Assembly: GCA_030704615.1 (NCBI GenBank)
Contig: CM060731.1
Span: forward strand, 46,128,001 to 46,192,000
Length of the DNA stretch: 64,000 nucleotides
Direction of reading: 5' to 3'
Source: Takakia lepidozioides
Taxonomy: Eukaryota; Streptophyta; Takakiopsida; Takakiales; Takakiaceae
The position numbers and the translations under genes are program-made. Positions 34,101 to 45,810 of the stretch are shown here, in pieces. The first letter of the stretch is position 1. Every line of letters starts with the position of its first letter. Under the pieces are notes generated by a model, which saw only the letters and a program-made list of their open reading frames with translations, had not been told where the DNA came from and did not search any database.

Positions 34101-35794
34101 CCAGTGAAGGTGTTCACGGACAATGTCACGGTGAAGTATTTTGCCACACAGCCCAAGTTGTCCCCAAAACAACTTAGGTGGCAAGATACTTTGGCGGTGT
34201 TCAACGTGGATATCCAATACAAACCGGGACGAGACAACGTGGTGGCCGATGCTTTAAGTAGAAAGCAGCAGCTCTTGTTGGTGTACAAGGGCGAGACGGC
34301 GCTCCAAAGGAAGATCCGGAAGGCTTGCCGGAACGATGAACTGGCGAAGTCCGTGATGCAGGACTTGAGGATGGGGGTTAAATCGCAGTTCCACTTGCAA
34401 AATGGGTTGCTCCGGTATAAGCAAAAGCGTCTCTACGTGCCGAGGGAGGGATCAGAGATAGCCTCTTGAGAGAATGCCATGATAGCCCGCTTGCGGGCCA
34501 CGGCGGAGCCAAGCGCACTGCGGCACTCTTGAAGAAAGAGTATTTCTGGCCCAAACTGAGGGAGGAGGCAGAGGAGTATGTCAAGACATGCACCACATGC
34601 CAACAAACCGGAGCGAGTACAAAAAGCAAGTGGGGCTGTTACAACCCTTGCCGATTCCAGAGGGGACTTGGGAAAGCGTCTCGATGGATTTCATGACTGC
34701 TATGCCGCTGTCAAAAGGATTCGATGCAATCATGGTGGTGGTGGATAGGTTCAGTAAAATGGGTCATTTCATCCCCACCAAGGAGACGGCAATGGCGCAG
34801 GAAACAGGGCGACTTTACTTCGCCCACGTCTTAAAGCATCATGGAGTCCCGAAGGATATTGTCTCGGACCGCGATCCAAAGTTTACGAGTAAATTTTGGA
34901 GGGCACTTTGGAAGAAAATGGGGACGAGGCTGAAGATGAGCACCGCCTTCCGACCTACGACCGACGGCCAAACAGAAAGAGTGAATTCTGTAGTGAAGCA
35001 GATCTTGCGGAATTACGTGTCGGCAGACCAAAACGACTGGGTGGAACACTTAGACGCGGCATAGTTCTGTTATAATAACCCGCAACGGGAGTTTCCCCTT
35101 TCGTATTGGTCTATGGAAAAGCACCTCTGGTGCCGACAAGTTGGGCCGCCCAGGACGTTGAGGAACCGGCAGTAGCGGCGGTACTGGAAGAACGCGAGCG
35201 TTTGTTGAAGCTCGCAAAGTACAACATTGCCAAAGCTAGGAAACGGTATGAAAGGCAGGCGAATCGGAAGCGGAGGGAAGTGAAGTTTGAGGCAGGCACG
35301 GAGGTCTGGTTGAACATCAAGAATTTCCGACTACCTCCGGAAGTGAGTCCAAAGTTCGTACCTCCGTATGCGGGACCCTTTCGCATCCGGAAGGTTATGA
35401 ATGAGGATGTGTATGAATTGGAGCTGCCGGCAAACAGCAAGGTGCATCCAGTATTCCACGTCTCCCTTTTGAAGCCTTACTTCAAAGATGAAGCGCGTCC
35501 GAATCGGCATCAAGTGTTGTGTCCGCCACCTGTGCTGTTGGATCATGAAATGAACCTGAGTACGAGGTGGAGGCAGTACTTAAGTCGAGGAGGTTCAAGA
35601 ACCGAGAAACGGAGTATCTCGTCAAATGGAAGGGCTATCATCATGTGGAGGCATCTTGGTGCGTGCCTCAGAAATGGGAAACGCATCCGAGGCGGTTGCA
35701 GTTTTTGAAGGGCGACCTCAAAAGCGGAAGAAGCGTTGATGGGGACATCAACCTTGGAGCGTGGGGGAGGAAATGCATGCTTAGCCCGGCTTAG
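31187..35794 (+). pseudogene. Chromovirus gag-pol with chromodomain, frameshifted
   Basis: Domains in order: gag (31187-32200, poorly preserved); knuckle GHMAKKC (near 32230); protease LLVDTGASHSF (near 32455); RT with [20 protein letters not shown] (33180) and catalytic YIDD (33487-33498); RNase H with HTDV...GGVLMQDRRPVAYESKKL and YKPGRDNVVADALSRK (33900-34265); integrase H2C2 HDSPLAGHGG...CTTCQQTG (34470-34610) and core SMDFMTAMP, VSDRDPKF, TTDGQTERVNS for D,D,E (34680-34990); the GPFRIRKV segment (35370); chromodomain [20 protein letters not shown] (35570-35720). The chromodomain is expected to steer integration to marked heterochromatin. Frameshifts separate nearly every domain. Confidence 0.92.
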
Positions 35795-36632
35795 CTAGCT
35801 CAGGAATCCGATTGCAAAAACTTGTATTGTACAAAAATTTGTTATAAAGGAAATGGGTTCCAAATGTTGTGCGTCCTATTTTGTGTTGGAATGGTGATGC
35901 ATGGTGTGGTTTGGCTAGTGTGTAGAATGCATGCTAGCTTACAAAAGTGGGAGAGTAAATTGGGTTAATCGTGTGTTTGCGCAGTGCCGAAATCGGGTGA
36001 CTCCCATCCTAGGGGCAAGGAAACATGCGCCTTCTTTGGGAGTTCACGTGCTAGTGCGCACCTGGCGCGTGCACGTACTATAACTGCGCTACCGAGGTGG
36101 TTGCCTTGTAGTGCGGGCTAACGCGGAAGCTACGTGCTTCCATTCACGTACTACAATCGTGTAGCCTCGGGACGAAGTCGGAGTGCGGCTTCGACGTGTT
36201 CCCGTACCCAGGCCAGCATTCCAAGACGGACCCAATTGTAGTGATTGGGGCGCACGGTTGGTTCAAGGTTATCTTCCTAGTCAAAGGGGTTCAAGGTGAA
36301 CCCTTGCGCAAGGTGATGCCAAAGGCGGCATCATGAGCGATCACAAGCAATGTTGTTGCAGTAAGGCGATTCGATCCTCGGGGAGGATCATTCCTTGGCC
36401 TTGAAGTAGGCCAAGAAGAGTGCACTGGGAGGAGCTTGAGAGGCTCCACCCCTAGCCGGGACTTGGAGAAAGTCGGCCAAACTAGCTAGTGGAGAGTAGA
36501 GTCAAGTGTGGGGTTTGGTTCTTTGCCTTGGGACGCCATGGTACGGAAACAAACTCCTTGATGTGGGACGCCACAACTTGGATGTTCGTTTCTACAAAAT
36601 GGACAAGTCGATGAGGACATCGACTCCTTGTT
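35795..36632 (+). other. 3' untranslated region of chromovirus
   Basis: Between the chromodomain and the polypurine tract. Contains no open frame of note. G/C-rich short inverted segments around 36040-36130 (CACGTACTA) were noted but not assigned. Confidence 0.6.
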
Positions 36633-36644
36633 GGTAGGGGTGTG
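36633..36644 (+). other. Polypurine tract
   Basis: GGTAGGGGTGTG immediately before the 3' LTR, in the position where plus-strand DNA synthesis is primed. The tract is short and interrupted by T. Confidence 0.6.
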
Positions 36645-37369
36645 TGTCGCGGCCCTTTGCCTTGAGGGCAGGGGGTCGGGACACATGAGGGGCTGCCCCT
36701 GTGGTGGGGGCAGTGGCAGCGATAGGTACGGGGGGCTGAAGCACCCTTGAGTGCCCAAAGCACTCAAGGAGGCGGAGGTGCTCACTAGGTGGAGCCCCGC
36801 ACACCGGGATGCGGTGGGGTGGCTTCACAAGGGGTGGTGGTAGCTTAGCGGGACTTAGTGGGGGTGGATAGGACTCACCATGGGGGCGGAGACCTTGTGG
36901 TGGGAGTCGTGGGGAGTCTTGGGACTCATCACGGTCCATAGGGGCCGTGGTGAGTGGGCCAAGACTCACCGCAACTCATCACCGGGAGTCGAGGGTTTTC
37001 GTGGTGGTTCGCCATAAAATGGCATGGCTGGTTGTGAAACCCCCGCGGACAGCTACAGAAGTATATATAGGGAGTAGTAACCCCGAGAACGGTGCAAGCC
37101 CGTTGGTGACCAAAAACTAGTGAGTAAGCGAGCGAGCCGGAAAGCGACCAAAGAGTGGGGAGCTGTTCCGGACTGCCAACTACCAAAGGGAATTCCCGCT
37201 GGGCCCAAATCGGTGGAGGGTTCTTTGGGAGATCAAAGGGGGACCGTTATGCCCCGGTGAGCAGCCGAAGCTCCAAGTTGGCCCGGCGGCCAGGTTGGGA
37301 GTTAGGCGCGCGCATCAAAGCGAGTAACTATGACTTGAAGGGGAGCTTACCGAAGTGAGGTGCGCGACA
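36645..37369 (+). repeat. 3' LTR of chromovirus
   Basis: 725 bases, nearly identical to 30412-31139; TATA box at 37062-37069. Confidence 0.95.
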
Positions 37370-37374
37370 ATGTT

Positions 37375-39689
37375 TGTGACAAGGCTGGTGGAGCAGCAGG
37401 ATGATGCGCAAATGTAAGGAAGAATAGGCTGTTGATTTTTTTTTCCTATTATGGGTGGTGTCGAGCTCGGTTTCTGAGGAGCGTAGAGGGTTGTCGTAGA
37501 ATCTGGTATTCATGTCGGCTCCACAAGCTTGGCATCTCGTGCTATACCGGCGCTCGACGGACAGGGCCTCGTTCGGTGGTCCAAGGTTGCGATTGTTGCT
37601 TTGAGCATGTGTTGAAGTTGGGTGGTAGGGGAACTACTTGTTTGCAGGCAGAGAAGCATCTCTCCAGGAGGAGGCTCTTTCCGGAGTCTCGGAAGTGAGT
37701 CCTTATTTGGTGCTTTGTCGAAGTTTCCTGCCTCAGCCATGCTCTCGAGTGTTGTTTGTGTCCATTAGAGCATGAGTCTCTGTGTCCCAGACTTGGATAG
37801 GCACGCCGTTGGACTGGATGCAGCCTTACCAGCGAGTAATTTCGTTCGCTCAGTGAAAGGAAAGTGGGAACCAGTGCATCGAAGCCGGGGTCACTGTCCA
37901 GATTTGCCGATCGTGCCGGACAATGAATTCGTGGATTGGCCCTGGACTGAGCATGCGCACATAGCAATGCAGGGCCATCGCATCAAAGGCACTAAGCCCC
38001 AGTGGCGCCAGAACTCTAATCCCCACTGGGGCAACAGGCAAGAGACTGACGAAGTAAGATATGCAAGCTAAGAAGTTGAAGGTGGGAGCTAAAATCTTTG
38101 TCTACTGGCCGGAAGACAACCTGTATGGACACTCCCATTTTGCTGGGGGGATAGCTGCAGAAAGGGGAAATCTACCTATCTAGACCTAGTTTTAGTTTTT
38201 TGGACTCTGCTAAAAATCTATGGAATTTTTTGATTGTGATTGTGCTATTAAAGATCCACAATTCTGTTTCTAGAACCTGTTGTGGTCTACATGAGAGAGA
38301 AATTTGGGGATGTCCTCCTTGTATGGCTGGGAGAAATGAGGACGTAATTGAAGGGCAGGTCTCTTCTCTTAGCCTGTGCACACAAGGGGACAGGATTTAT
38401 GTTTCTCAAGGAACTCAGATTGATTTGATTTGGGAGCAGTTGGACGAGTTGATTGCATACTAGGAGTCGGGCATTAGCAATAGACAACAAACTGTTGTAG
38501 TTGGCGTTGCGGGCCTCAATATTGCTTTGGACAGTCAGAACTCTGTTGGAGCGAGCAGTTCAGCAGCTGTAGGTGAAATACCAAAGTGGGTGGAAGCTAG
38601 GCTTGGAACGCAGCCAAAGACAGCCCCGGGGACCAAGGTGTGCAGCCACAAGGCCGTGGTGTACTGGAGCAAAGGAGTAGGAGCTACACAAGTTTTTGCA
38701 ATCAGACATGGTTGCAGCCGGATACGCTCTGCATAAGGCAACCACGAGCGGGGGTTCATTAGCAATGACAAGTTTGTTCTCCTTGAAGGAGATGCAGTCA
38801 TTCGCAATGAGGACACTCGTAACCGTCTCAAAGCTTTCAAGTTGAGAGACTGTCAGACCCTACCTTTATTTTCTTTATTATTCAGTGAGCGGGAGATAGG
38901 GAAGTATTGCTTTGTCTCTACCTGGCAGAAAGAAGAGGAGGGTTGGTTAGAGCGAGCTACTGTAGCTTGGGACAAGGTTAGTGGCAGGTTTCTGGACATA
39001 GATATACCTCCTACCTACACCTTACCATCATGCAGAGCGAGGCACTTTGAGAGAAGTCTGGCAGTTGATAGCATAGATCAGGATTTCTTGCTTGGTCGGG
39101 CCTCTATTCTTCCCCTCCCTTTTTTTACTATTTTCATTACTTTGTACTTGTAGTTTCCAAAGCCTCTCTTGGTGGAGGCCAGTCAGTCCGGGGTTTTGGG
39201 TTGGGATATTCTGCAGGATCAGCACTGCAGATGGATTTTGGTGTGGGGGTGTTGATGTTTTGATTTCTTGTGTTTGGATCCCCCCAACACCTACATGCTT
39301 GACTGTGCGCCATGTTGGTTTTGTGTGGGCGCTTGTTTTCATAGGGATTAGGCCGGATTTGATCACCGATCAATCCTAGAGTATGCTGTCGGTGGTGAGG
39401 CTGGTGATGACCAACAAGACCACCACCAGTGTTTTCTCTATGGTGAGACTGGGTTGATGACCAGCCAACCATAGGAGTCTTCTTGCGGTGGATGCAGGTG
39501 CAGGTGCCCTGAGCCACTGGGATATGACCCTTAAATTGCAACAGGTGCCCACCCTTGTCACTATTAGAATTAGTACTAGAGCCTTATAGTGTCACGTAGG
39601 GGAGGTGCACGTTGTGAGTGTCATCACGGAGTTACCCAAGGGTTTTTGAGGAGTACGGCTACAGGCAGTAGCAGTGAGAGTGGGTTCAC
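37375..39689. other. Unassigned region with several short forward ORFs
   Basis: Forward frames at 37772-38071, 38200-38463, 38527-38736 and 38842-39153 follow one another without recognisable domains. The second (CTQGDRIYVSQGTQIDLIWE) and the third (VGEIPKWVEARLGTQP) read like protein but match no family I know. As they precede a Ty3-type gag on the same strand, they could be degraded leader or 5' LTR sequence of that element. Confidence 0.3.
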
Positions 39690-42560
39690 AAGATGAGGTA
39701 TTCAGTTCAGACCACCTTCACCTCCATCCTCAACTACTGTAGAGTCTGACACAGACCCGGAGGCTTCATCAACAGTGTGGCAATTTTCTCTTCGCCATTA
39801 TTGTGGGACGACATGGAGGAGATGTAGGAGCTACTAAGGGGCCTCGTAGGTACTCTGGAGCTGTGGGCACAATCGAGCTGGATGACTTTATCCAGGAGTT
39901 CGACAGCTGGTGTGATTTGCAGCAGATGCGCAATCCACAGCTGTTCACTCCATTCATGGCGTGGAAGGGATTGTTCCAGCATTTGGAAGGCCCGCCTATG
40001 GACGATTACCATGAGTTCAGGCGAGGACATGAAGCAGAGATTGAGGAGTGGAGGATGTATTGGTCACCTAACTACGTCTCCATTACTCGAGGAACCACGC
40101 GACCAGTAGCGGCATCAACACTAATACCTCCCATGGCCAGCACTAGTAGTGGAACAAGTAGTGTCGGTACTTCTGCAGAAGGTGCTACTACTCCTCTTGC
40201 CACAACTACCACACATATGCCTAGATTCAGCCCGGTGGTGGAGTTCTTCCAGGAGTTGCGGAGGAACTACCAAGGTCTACGGACAGAGAAGCTGCGAAGT
40301 TTGTAAGACTTCCAGCGCAAATCCAGTGAGAGCCTGCGAGAGGCCTACACTCGTATGAGGCGCTTGATAAGTGTGACCCAAGGGGTTACTGAAGCTCAGG
40401 CAATCCAGTTCTGGTATGGAATTTTGGACAAGGAGCTCAGGAGAAGGGTGCGGGATGCAACCCTGTTACAAGCAGCCCAACCCATATTAGCAGATGTGTT
40501 TCTGCTGGCTGAGCGGATTGAGCTCAACATGGTGGAGGAGCGAGTTGTTACCATTGGATTTGGCAAGGACATGCCTCCACGAGGCGCTGCTGCCAGCCAA
40601 CAGGCACAAGGGACTGCCCAACAGTGTGGTCAGGGGGGCAAGGTTCCCCAACCCAAATTTCATAGAGCTTATAGGGGACCTCAGGTGCAGAGGCCAGTAC
40701 CATCTTTTGCAAGCCAACAACAACCAGGGGTGATATGTTGGACATGTGGAGAACCCCATGTCAAGAAAGATTGCCCAGAGAGTGGAAAAAGACCGGCACA
40801 AGCACAGCCTGCACAGTTGCAGTGTGGGCATTGTGGCAAGTATGGGCATGGAGATGCCCAGTGTTATGACTTGCACCCTGAGTTGCGGCAAGGCCAGTTC
40901 CAAGGGAACAATGGTGGCCGAGGGCGAGCTGGAGCAGGGCTGGAGCACCTCAGAGAGGATGAGGTGGTCAGGCACGAGGTGTAGGACAAGGGCAAGCACA
41001 GTATGGCCAGGGACGTGGAGGTCAGGGCGTTGACCAAGGCATGGCCAACCGGCTTTAGCAACTAGAGCAAAGGCTTGCTGCCATGGCCACAGCTCAGGTG
41101 GTACCAGCTCCAAGACCTGAAGGTCCACCTCATATTCCTCCTCAGCAGCGTCATCCTGATGGAGGAGACATGGGAGGCATGGAATTTATGTGTGGGTCAG
41201 CACTACCACTAGTGCAGGTGGAGTCTGTTGCAGCCGTCACTCGAGGAGCAGCACGAGTTCCTGAGCCACGAGGTGCAGAGGTGGAGTTAGATCCACAGCG
41301 TGGGGAGGCAAGCCGTCAGGCTAGGTTGCCTCAATCATTCATCTTGGGGGAGACAGTGTCGACGACATCCATGGCACCTAGTTCTCGTCCGACAGATACA
41401 GAGGCCGTTATTGTGCCATTGGGGAGAGCTACACATGCAGCACTAATACCTACTGCCAAGGCTAGTGCAGCCAGTGTGTTGTTGGGGGCAGCCACCTCTG
41501 TGTGTCAAGCCCCACTGTTCTCGGCAACCATGATTGCGACGCCGGGGGTAAGACCAGCTGCAGCGTTCAGACTAGCAACAACACTCTGCGAGAGTGGGGA
41601 GGTCACTTCATCTTCTGCGGAGTTAGTGGAGGGTGTAGTGGCAGAGGGATCCTCAGATTTGAGGGTCAAGACTGCCACGGCTGTGCCATGGCAAGCTGCA
41701 GCTGCCAGGTTGACGGAGCTGCCAGCTAGGCCAGCCTTTGAGCGTGCCATGATGACACCTGGAGTTGTCTTGTTAGACAACCAGGATGGCATTTTCTCTT
41801 TGAGTGGACTGGCAGGCAAGAGGTACCGGCCACTGCGGGTCTTGTTGGACTCGGGAGCTTAGCCACTGATGTTGGGCAGAGCTGCTATTGCAGGTTTGGG
41901 CCTCATGGAGGCGGACATGGAGCCTTGTCCTTTCCAGATACAGACATCTCTGGGAGGATCAGAGCAGGCTCGGGGCATGACACGGCGTGAGTTGGCCATT
42001 AGACTACAGCCGGATCATCCTATAGATGGCTCAGTGATGCAAGCCAAGGCCATTGTGACAGATGCGGTCTCTTACGATGTCCTTGTTGGTGGGGCAGTGT
42101 TATATCTCATGGGCTTCACCCTGGATTTTTGGGAGGAGTCAGCATCCTACAGGCCTGGATGGCAGTCAGAGGATGGTCGTCGTGTACAGCTCCCTATGAC
42201 ATTCATTGGGGGTGTTGCTGCTGCCCAGCAGGGCAAGATGCTAACACTAGCAGCCTTCACAGCTGCAGTTAGTTGGCCTGGAGAGTTGCTGGAGGGCAAT
42301 GCCCATGCAGAGGATGTGCCACCTCCAGCAGAGCAGGATGACATGCATGGTACGACGGCTACTAGGCCTTCGCGTTGCTCCACACTACTAGCGACGACTT
42401 CTGAGAAGGACGTCCAGACGGATGGGCCATACTCAAGGATCATGAGAGAGAGTACGGATCATGCATCCTGCCAAAAATGTCGGTCACGCAGTTCCGATTG
42501 GTGTGGTTGGGGGGGGAGTTGGAGGGGTTTTCCATGCCAGGTAGTCTTGGTACAACAAGT
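39690..42560 (+). pseudogene. Ty3/gypsy gag-protease of a second family, 3' truncated
   Basis: Gag (39690-40984) has IELDDFIQEFDSWCDLQQM, FTPFMAWKGLFQHLEG and LREAYTRMRRLISVTQG, with one TAA at about 40304-40306. Two zinc knuckles follow: CWTCGEPHVKKDC and CGHCGKYGHGDAQC. After a shift near 41000, a Pro/Ala-rich stretch leads to the protease LRVLLDSGA (41840), where TAG replaces the next codon, then DVLVGGAVLYLMGFTLDFW and ASYRPGWQSEDGRR. From about 42437 the frame shifts again and the family sequence fades near 42560. RT, RNase H and integrase are absent. It is probably the same family as the reverse-strand integrase-PHD segment at 45898-52440; that is inference. Confidence 0.75.
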
Positions 42561-42705
42561 AGATTTGGACTATGATAAATCAGTATTTTTTTATTATCCG
42601 TTGTTAGCATGCATTGGGACAAAATATAGACTTTTTGAAGAGGAGAAGGAGGATGGTCTTTATAAAATATGGTGGCCCTTACATGGAATGTTTAGATATG
42701 TCTAA
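42560..42705 (+). CDS. Orphan forward ORF tail
   Basis: About 48 codons ending in TAA at 42703-42705, more AT-rich than the gag-protease sequence before it and rich in Tyr, Phe, Asp and Glu (DLDYDKSVFFYYPLL, EEEKEDGLYKIWWPLHGMF). Its 5' part is missing or replaced. It converges on the reverse ORF beginning only 30 bases away. Family unknown. Confidence 0.3.
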
Positions 42706-42734
42706 TTGAAGCTCTACCAAGCTATGCTTTTGCT

Positions 42735-43459
42735 CTAGTTGTCATCATTGGACTCTGTCTCCTCTCGTGCTTTGGCCAACACTTTGACCCCTTTTAGTTG
42801 GAATGAAAGGCCGTGTTTCTTGTAACGGAAATTCATCCAATATCGGATGTTACACTTGACTGCAACGAGATCCCCTGAACGTACGGATTCTCCATCCATT
42901 TTTTGGCTATTTTCGTTAAGGACTTCTATTGTATTGTACATCTCGTCGTTGTTTGTTTTTTGACGTTTGTTGTTACTGGACGTCGAGCCAGAGTTGTTTA
43001 CGTTAGTTTTTAGGAGCTTTTTCGTGAAGCTCATGTTGTTTCCACCCATCCATGTCATGTCCTCGCCTCTCCTCCTTCAATTATCGAACCATTATGTATT
43101 GTATTTGCGTAGTCGAACAAGAAATGGCTGTCTTCTATCAATATTGTGAATTTTGCGTCTTTTAGTTCTCTGGCGAAAGTCACGAATCTGTAATTCCCGG
43201 TTTTGCCAAGGTAGGGGAATTTTGCAATACCTACGAAGATTGCTATTTCTTCACGGTCCAAAGGGACGTTCCACAAGGCGTTGTGGAAGTTTGTACTGTA
43301 GGGCAGACGCTTCCATGTGTTCCCCACCTTTAGGGCATGATGGTCATTGGACGTGAAACTGTCGTATATCACGTTTGTCATGTCTTGGTGGGTTATTTCC
43401 TAGATTTGTTGGTCCGTTATAGTATCTATTGTGTCGGCTATTTCCGTCGACATTGACAT
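42735..43459 (-). pseudogene. Orphan reverse ORF, ~240 codons, unknown family
   Basis: The frame starts at the reverse-strand ATG 43459-43457, passes one TAG near 43400, and changes frame once at about 43065 (GGEART to MTWMGGNN). Otherwise it is open to 42735. It is AT-rich and unlike neighbouring GC-richer transposon coding. Features: an N-terminal globular part (VGNTWKRLPYSTNFHNALW, DREEIAIFVGIAKFPYLG, AKFTILIEDSHFLFDYA), an Asn/Ser/Lys-rich linker, and a C-terminal GDLVAVKCNIRYWMNFRYKK-type region. No domain is recognised. A compact intronless gene facing another ORF across 30 bases would suit a small virus or a compact mobile element, but that is speculation. Confidence 0.45.
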
Positions 43460-43523
43460 GGTTGTTTGTATGTATGGTGCACAGAGAGAGAGAAAGAGAT
43501 AGAGAGGCATGGGCAGATGAAAG

Positions 43524-43530
43524 TATATAT
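43524..43530 (-). promoter_or_regulatory. Candidate TATA box for the orphan reverse ORF
   Basis: ATATATA on the reverse strand, about 65 bases upstream of the start codon, followed by a CT-rich leader. Confidence 0.35.
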
Positions 43531-43649
43531 CGGTGGGTTTTTTAGGAGAATTATACCTAAGAGTGCGATTTTAAGAGTGCGAACCTCACATCAGAACGTA
43601 TAGGCTTACAAATACATACAGATCCATCTGCACTTTTTCAGTGCTCAAA

Positions 43650-45370
43650 GACTGGCACAGGCATCAGAATACACATGAGGTTCACCTACCAAGCATCACC
43701 CATTCACAATCTCCAAAGCCTCCCTACCACACCCAATATATAAACAGAGTACACATAAGTTCATTTCTTTGCATCCTCAATGCACCCACATTGGGCATAC
43801 ATGTCCACCAGGGCAGAGTTCATAATGACATCTGGTACTATTCTCTTTGACAATGTCACCATAGACCTCTTTTGACCTTTTCCAGGGCTGCCAGGCTTGC
43901 ACAAGCATTGCAATCACACAAAAACATGATGTGGTTGGGCTTCACCCATTCCCCCATAATTTGATCATAGGTCTCCAAATCCACCATCCCACGTCTCTGC
44001 TATGCATACCCTGCGATGCTTGTGAGTGTGCACTTGCTTTCCAACTTCCAGACCTTTCTTGGCGTGAATCCACATCAGAGTTTGTTGGCACTAGGAAAGG
44101 GTTGAGACTGAGCTGCTCAACTACTCCCTGGTCTTACTGGGTTTACATAGTGTGCCAAGCACAACATCTGGTGCCAAAGCCTCCATCCAGTGCCCCTGCT
44201 GTGCATACCCTGCAAGCATCGAGTTCCACGACACCACATCTCGTTCAGCCATACTATTCCCTTCATACATGTCCACGAGGGTATTGTTCATAATGACATG
44301 TGGTGCAATTGCAGCTTTGACAATGTCGCCATGGACCTCTTTGCCATTCTCCAGAGCTGCCAGGCTTGCACACGCATTGCAAACTATCAAAGGTTCACTC
44401 AAACAGTAACTTGCAGAAATCAACATGAAAATTTAAGGACGATTTCGATAAGAGGGGAAAACATGATGAAATGTTTTGAAGGCACTTCATCTGCCTAGAC
44501 AATCTTCTCAGCTTAGCATGGATTTCCTTAATTTTGGGATGCAACCTGTCATCTACAGCGAAGGTGTGCATCCTGTTGCAAATCTCAATGGAGCAGCGAC
44601 CTGGCTCTTTTCTAACCCCTCTGACCTTCATCATTCTTCTCACCAACTTGTGCTTTTGCGATGCAACCATGCACCCCTTCGCTCATTTCCAGGGCTGCCA
44701 AGCTTGCAAACACACAGATGTGATGTGGTCGGGCTTCATCCCTTCCCCTATCATTTGCTCATAGGTCTCCAAAGCCTCCATCCAACGCCCCTGCTGTGCA
44801 TCGCGTTCCACGACACCACATTTCATTCAGCGATATAGTTGAACACTGCCTTCGCATCCTCGATGCTCCCACATTTGGCATACATGTCCACGAGGGCATT
44901 GTTCAGAATAACATCGGGTACAATTCCAGCTTTGACGATGTCACCATGGACCTCTTTCCCCTTTTCCAGGGCTCCCAAGCTTACACACACATTGCAAACA
45001 CAAACTAAGGTGATGTGGTTGGGCTTCACCCCTTCGCAGAGTACACAGAAGTTCCTTGCTTTGCATCCTCAATGCACCCACATTTGGCATACATGTCGAC
45101 CAGGGCAGAGTTCAGAATGACATCTGGTACAATCACAGCTTTGACAATGTCACCATGGACCTCTTTACCCTTTTTCAGGGCTGTCAGGCTTGCACAAGCA
45201 TTGGAATCACAAACAAACGTGATGTGGATGGGCTTCACCCCTTCCCCCATCAATTGATCATAGGTTTCCAAAGCCACCAACCCACGTCCCTGCTGTGCAT
45301 ACCCTGCAATCATAGCGTGCCACGACACCACATCTTGTTCAGCCATAGTGTTGAAAACTCCCTTTGCATC
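43650..45370 (-). pseudogene. DYW-PPR pseudogene, copy C
   Basis: From high to low coordinates: GVFNTMAEQDVVSWHAMIAG, EVHGDIVKAVIVPDVILNSA, a repeated VHGDIVKAGIVPDVILNNAL unit (44950), then E/PG-box sequence VRGVRKEPGRCSIEI and LHPKIKEIHAKLRRLSRQM (about 44640-44490), then more PPR units (VHGDIVKAAIAPHVIMNNTL, ERDVVSWNSMLAGYAQQG). Units are in several frames and in a scrambled order, since E-region sequence lies between PPR units. The 5' end is cut at 45370 by the LTR-like block. This is decayed, rearranged DYW-PPR sequence. Confidence 0.8.
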
Positions 45371-45457
45371 TGTCGTGCGCATACGTATTGCTACACAACT
45401 ACATCGTTGTCCAAACTACACCACACATATATGGACAATAAAGTAGTCTGCCACAAT
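45371..45457 (-). repeat. 87-bp direct repeat, unit 1
   Basis: TGTCGTGCGCATACGTATTG...CCACAAT matches 45811-45897 in the same orientation with about six differences. The two units flank the 350-bp block. On the reverse strand each unit starts TGTGGCAGAC and ends GCACGACA. Confidence 0.9.
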
Positions 45458-45458
45458 A

Positions 45459-45808
45459 GATTGAAAACTAAAATCACACTGTTGACACAGAAACAGTCAA
45501 TACAACACAATCACTCATTAAAACTACGAGTCGAGCCAGGGGCACCCCAAGCTATGGGGACTCCACCCCACAACATCCTATTCTCCCTTCATAAGCACAC
45601 TTAGATTCTAAGCAGTGAAAGAGCTCGGTCGTGCAGGCTCAACTCGAGAGATATGAGCCGCACGACTGACGCTCTTGTGAAGATAAGATGGTTCAGGTGT
45701 CAAGCTAAACTTGACACCTGACTTAACACTTGAACTAAATCCAAGTGTTAAATACAAATAACTAGCTTTATTCTAGTTAGTTTCACACTGTGTTTATTTA
45801 ACTTGACA
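45459..45808 (-). repeat. 350-bp LTR-like block, copy 2 (inverted)
   Basis: Reverse complement of 29948-30297 with few differences and the same length. It lies between the two 87-bp repeats, which copy 1 lacks. Confidence 0.9.
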
Positions 45809-45810
45809 GC

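Larger units (their letters stand above)
30407..37374 (+). mobile_element. Complete Ty3/gypsy chromovirus with TSD
   Basis: Bounded by LTRs 30412-31139 and 36645-37369 and flanked by the direct repeat ATGTT (30407-30411, 37370-37374). It contains an initiator-Met primer site, gag, protease, RT, RNase H, integrase and a C-terminal chromodomain, then a purine-rich tract before the 3' LTR. The LTRs differ by roughly ten changes by eye, about half of them one-base indels in homopolymers. The insertion is therefore recent, yet the polyprotein frame is broken at many single-base positions. Confidence 0.95.

Noticed and set aside
39568-39583. Possible degenerate primer-binding site (AGTACTAGAGCC)
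   Set aside because: Too many mismatches to TGGTATCAGAGC and no LTR end next to it.
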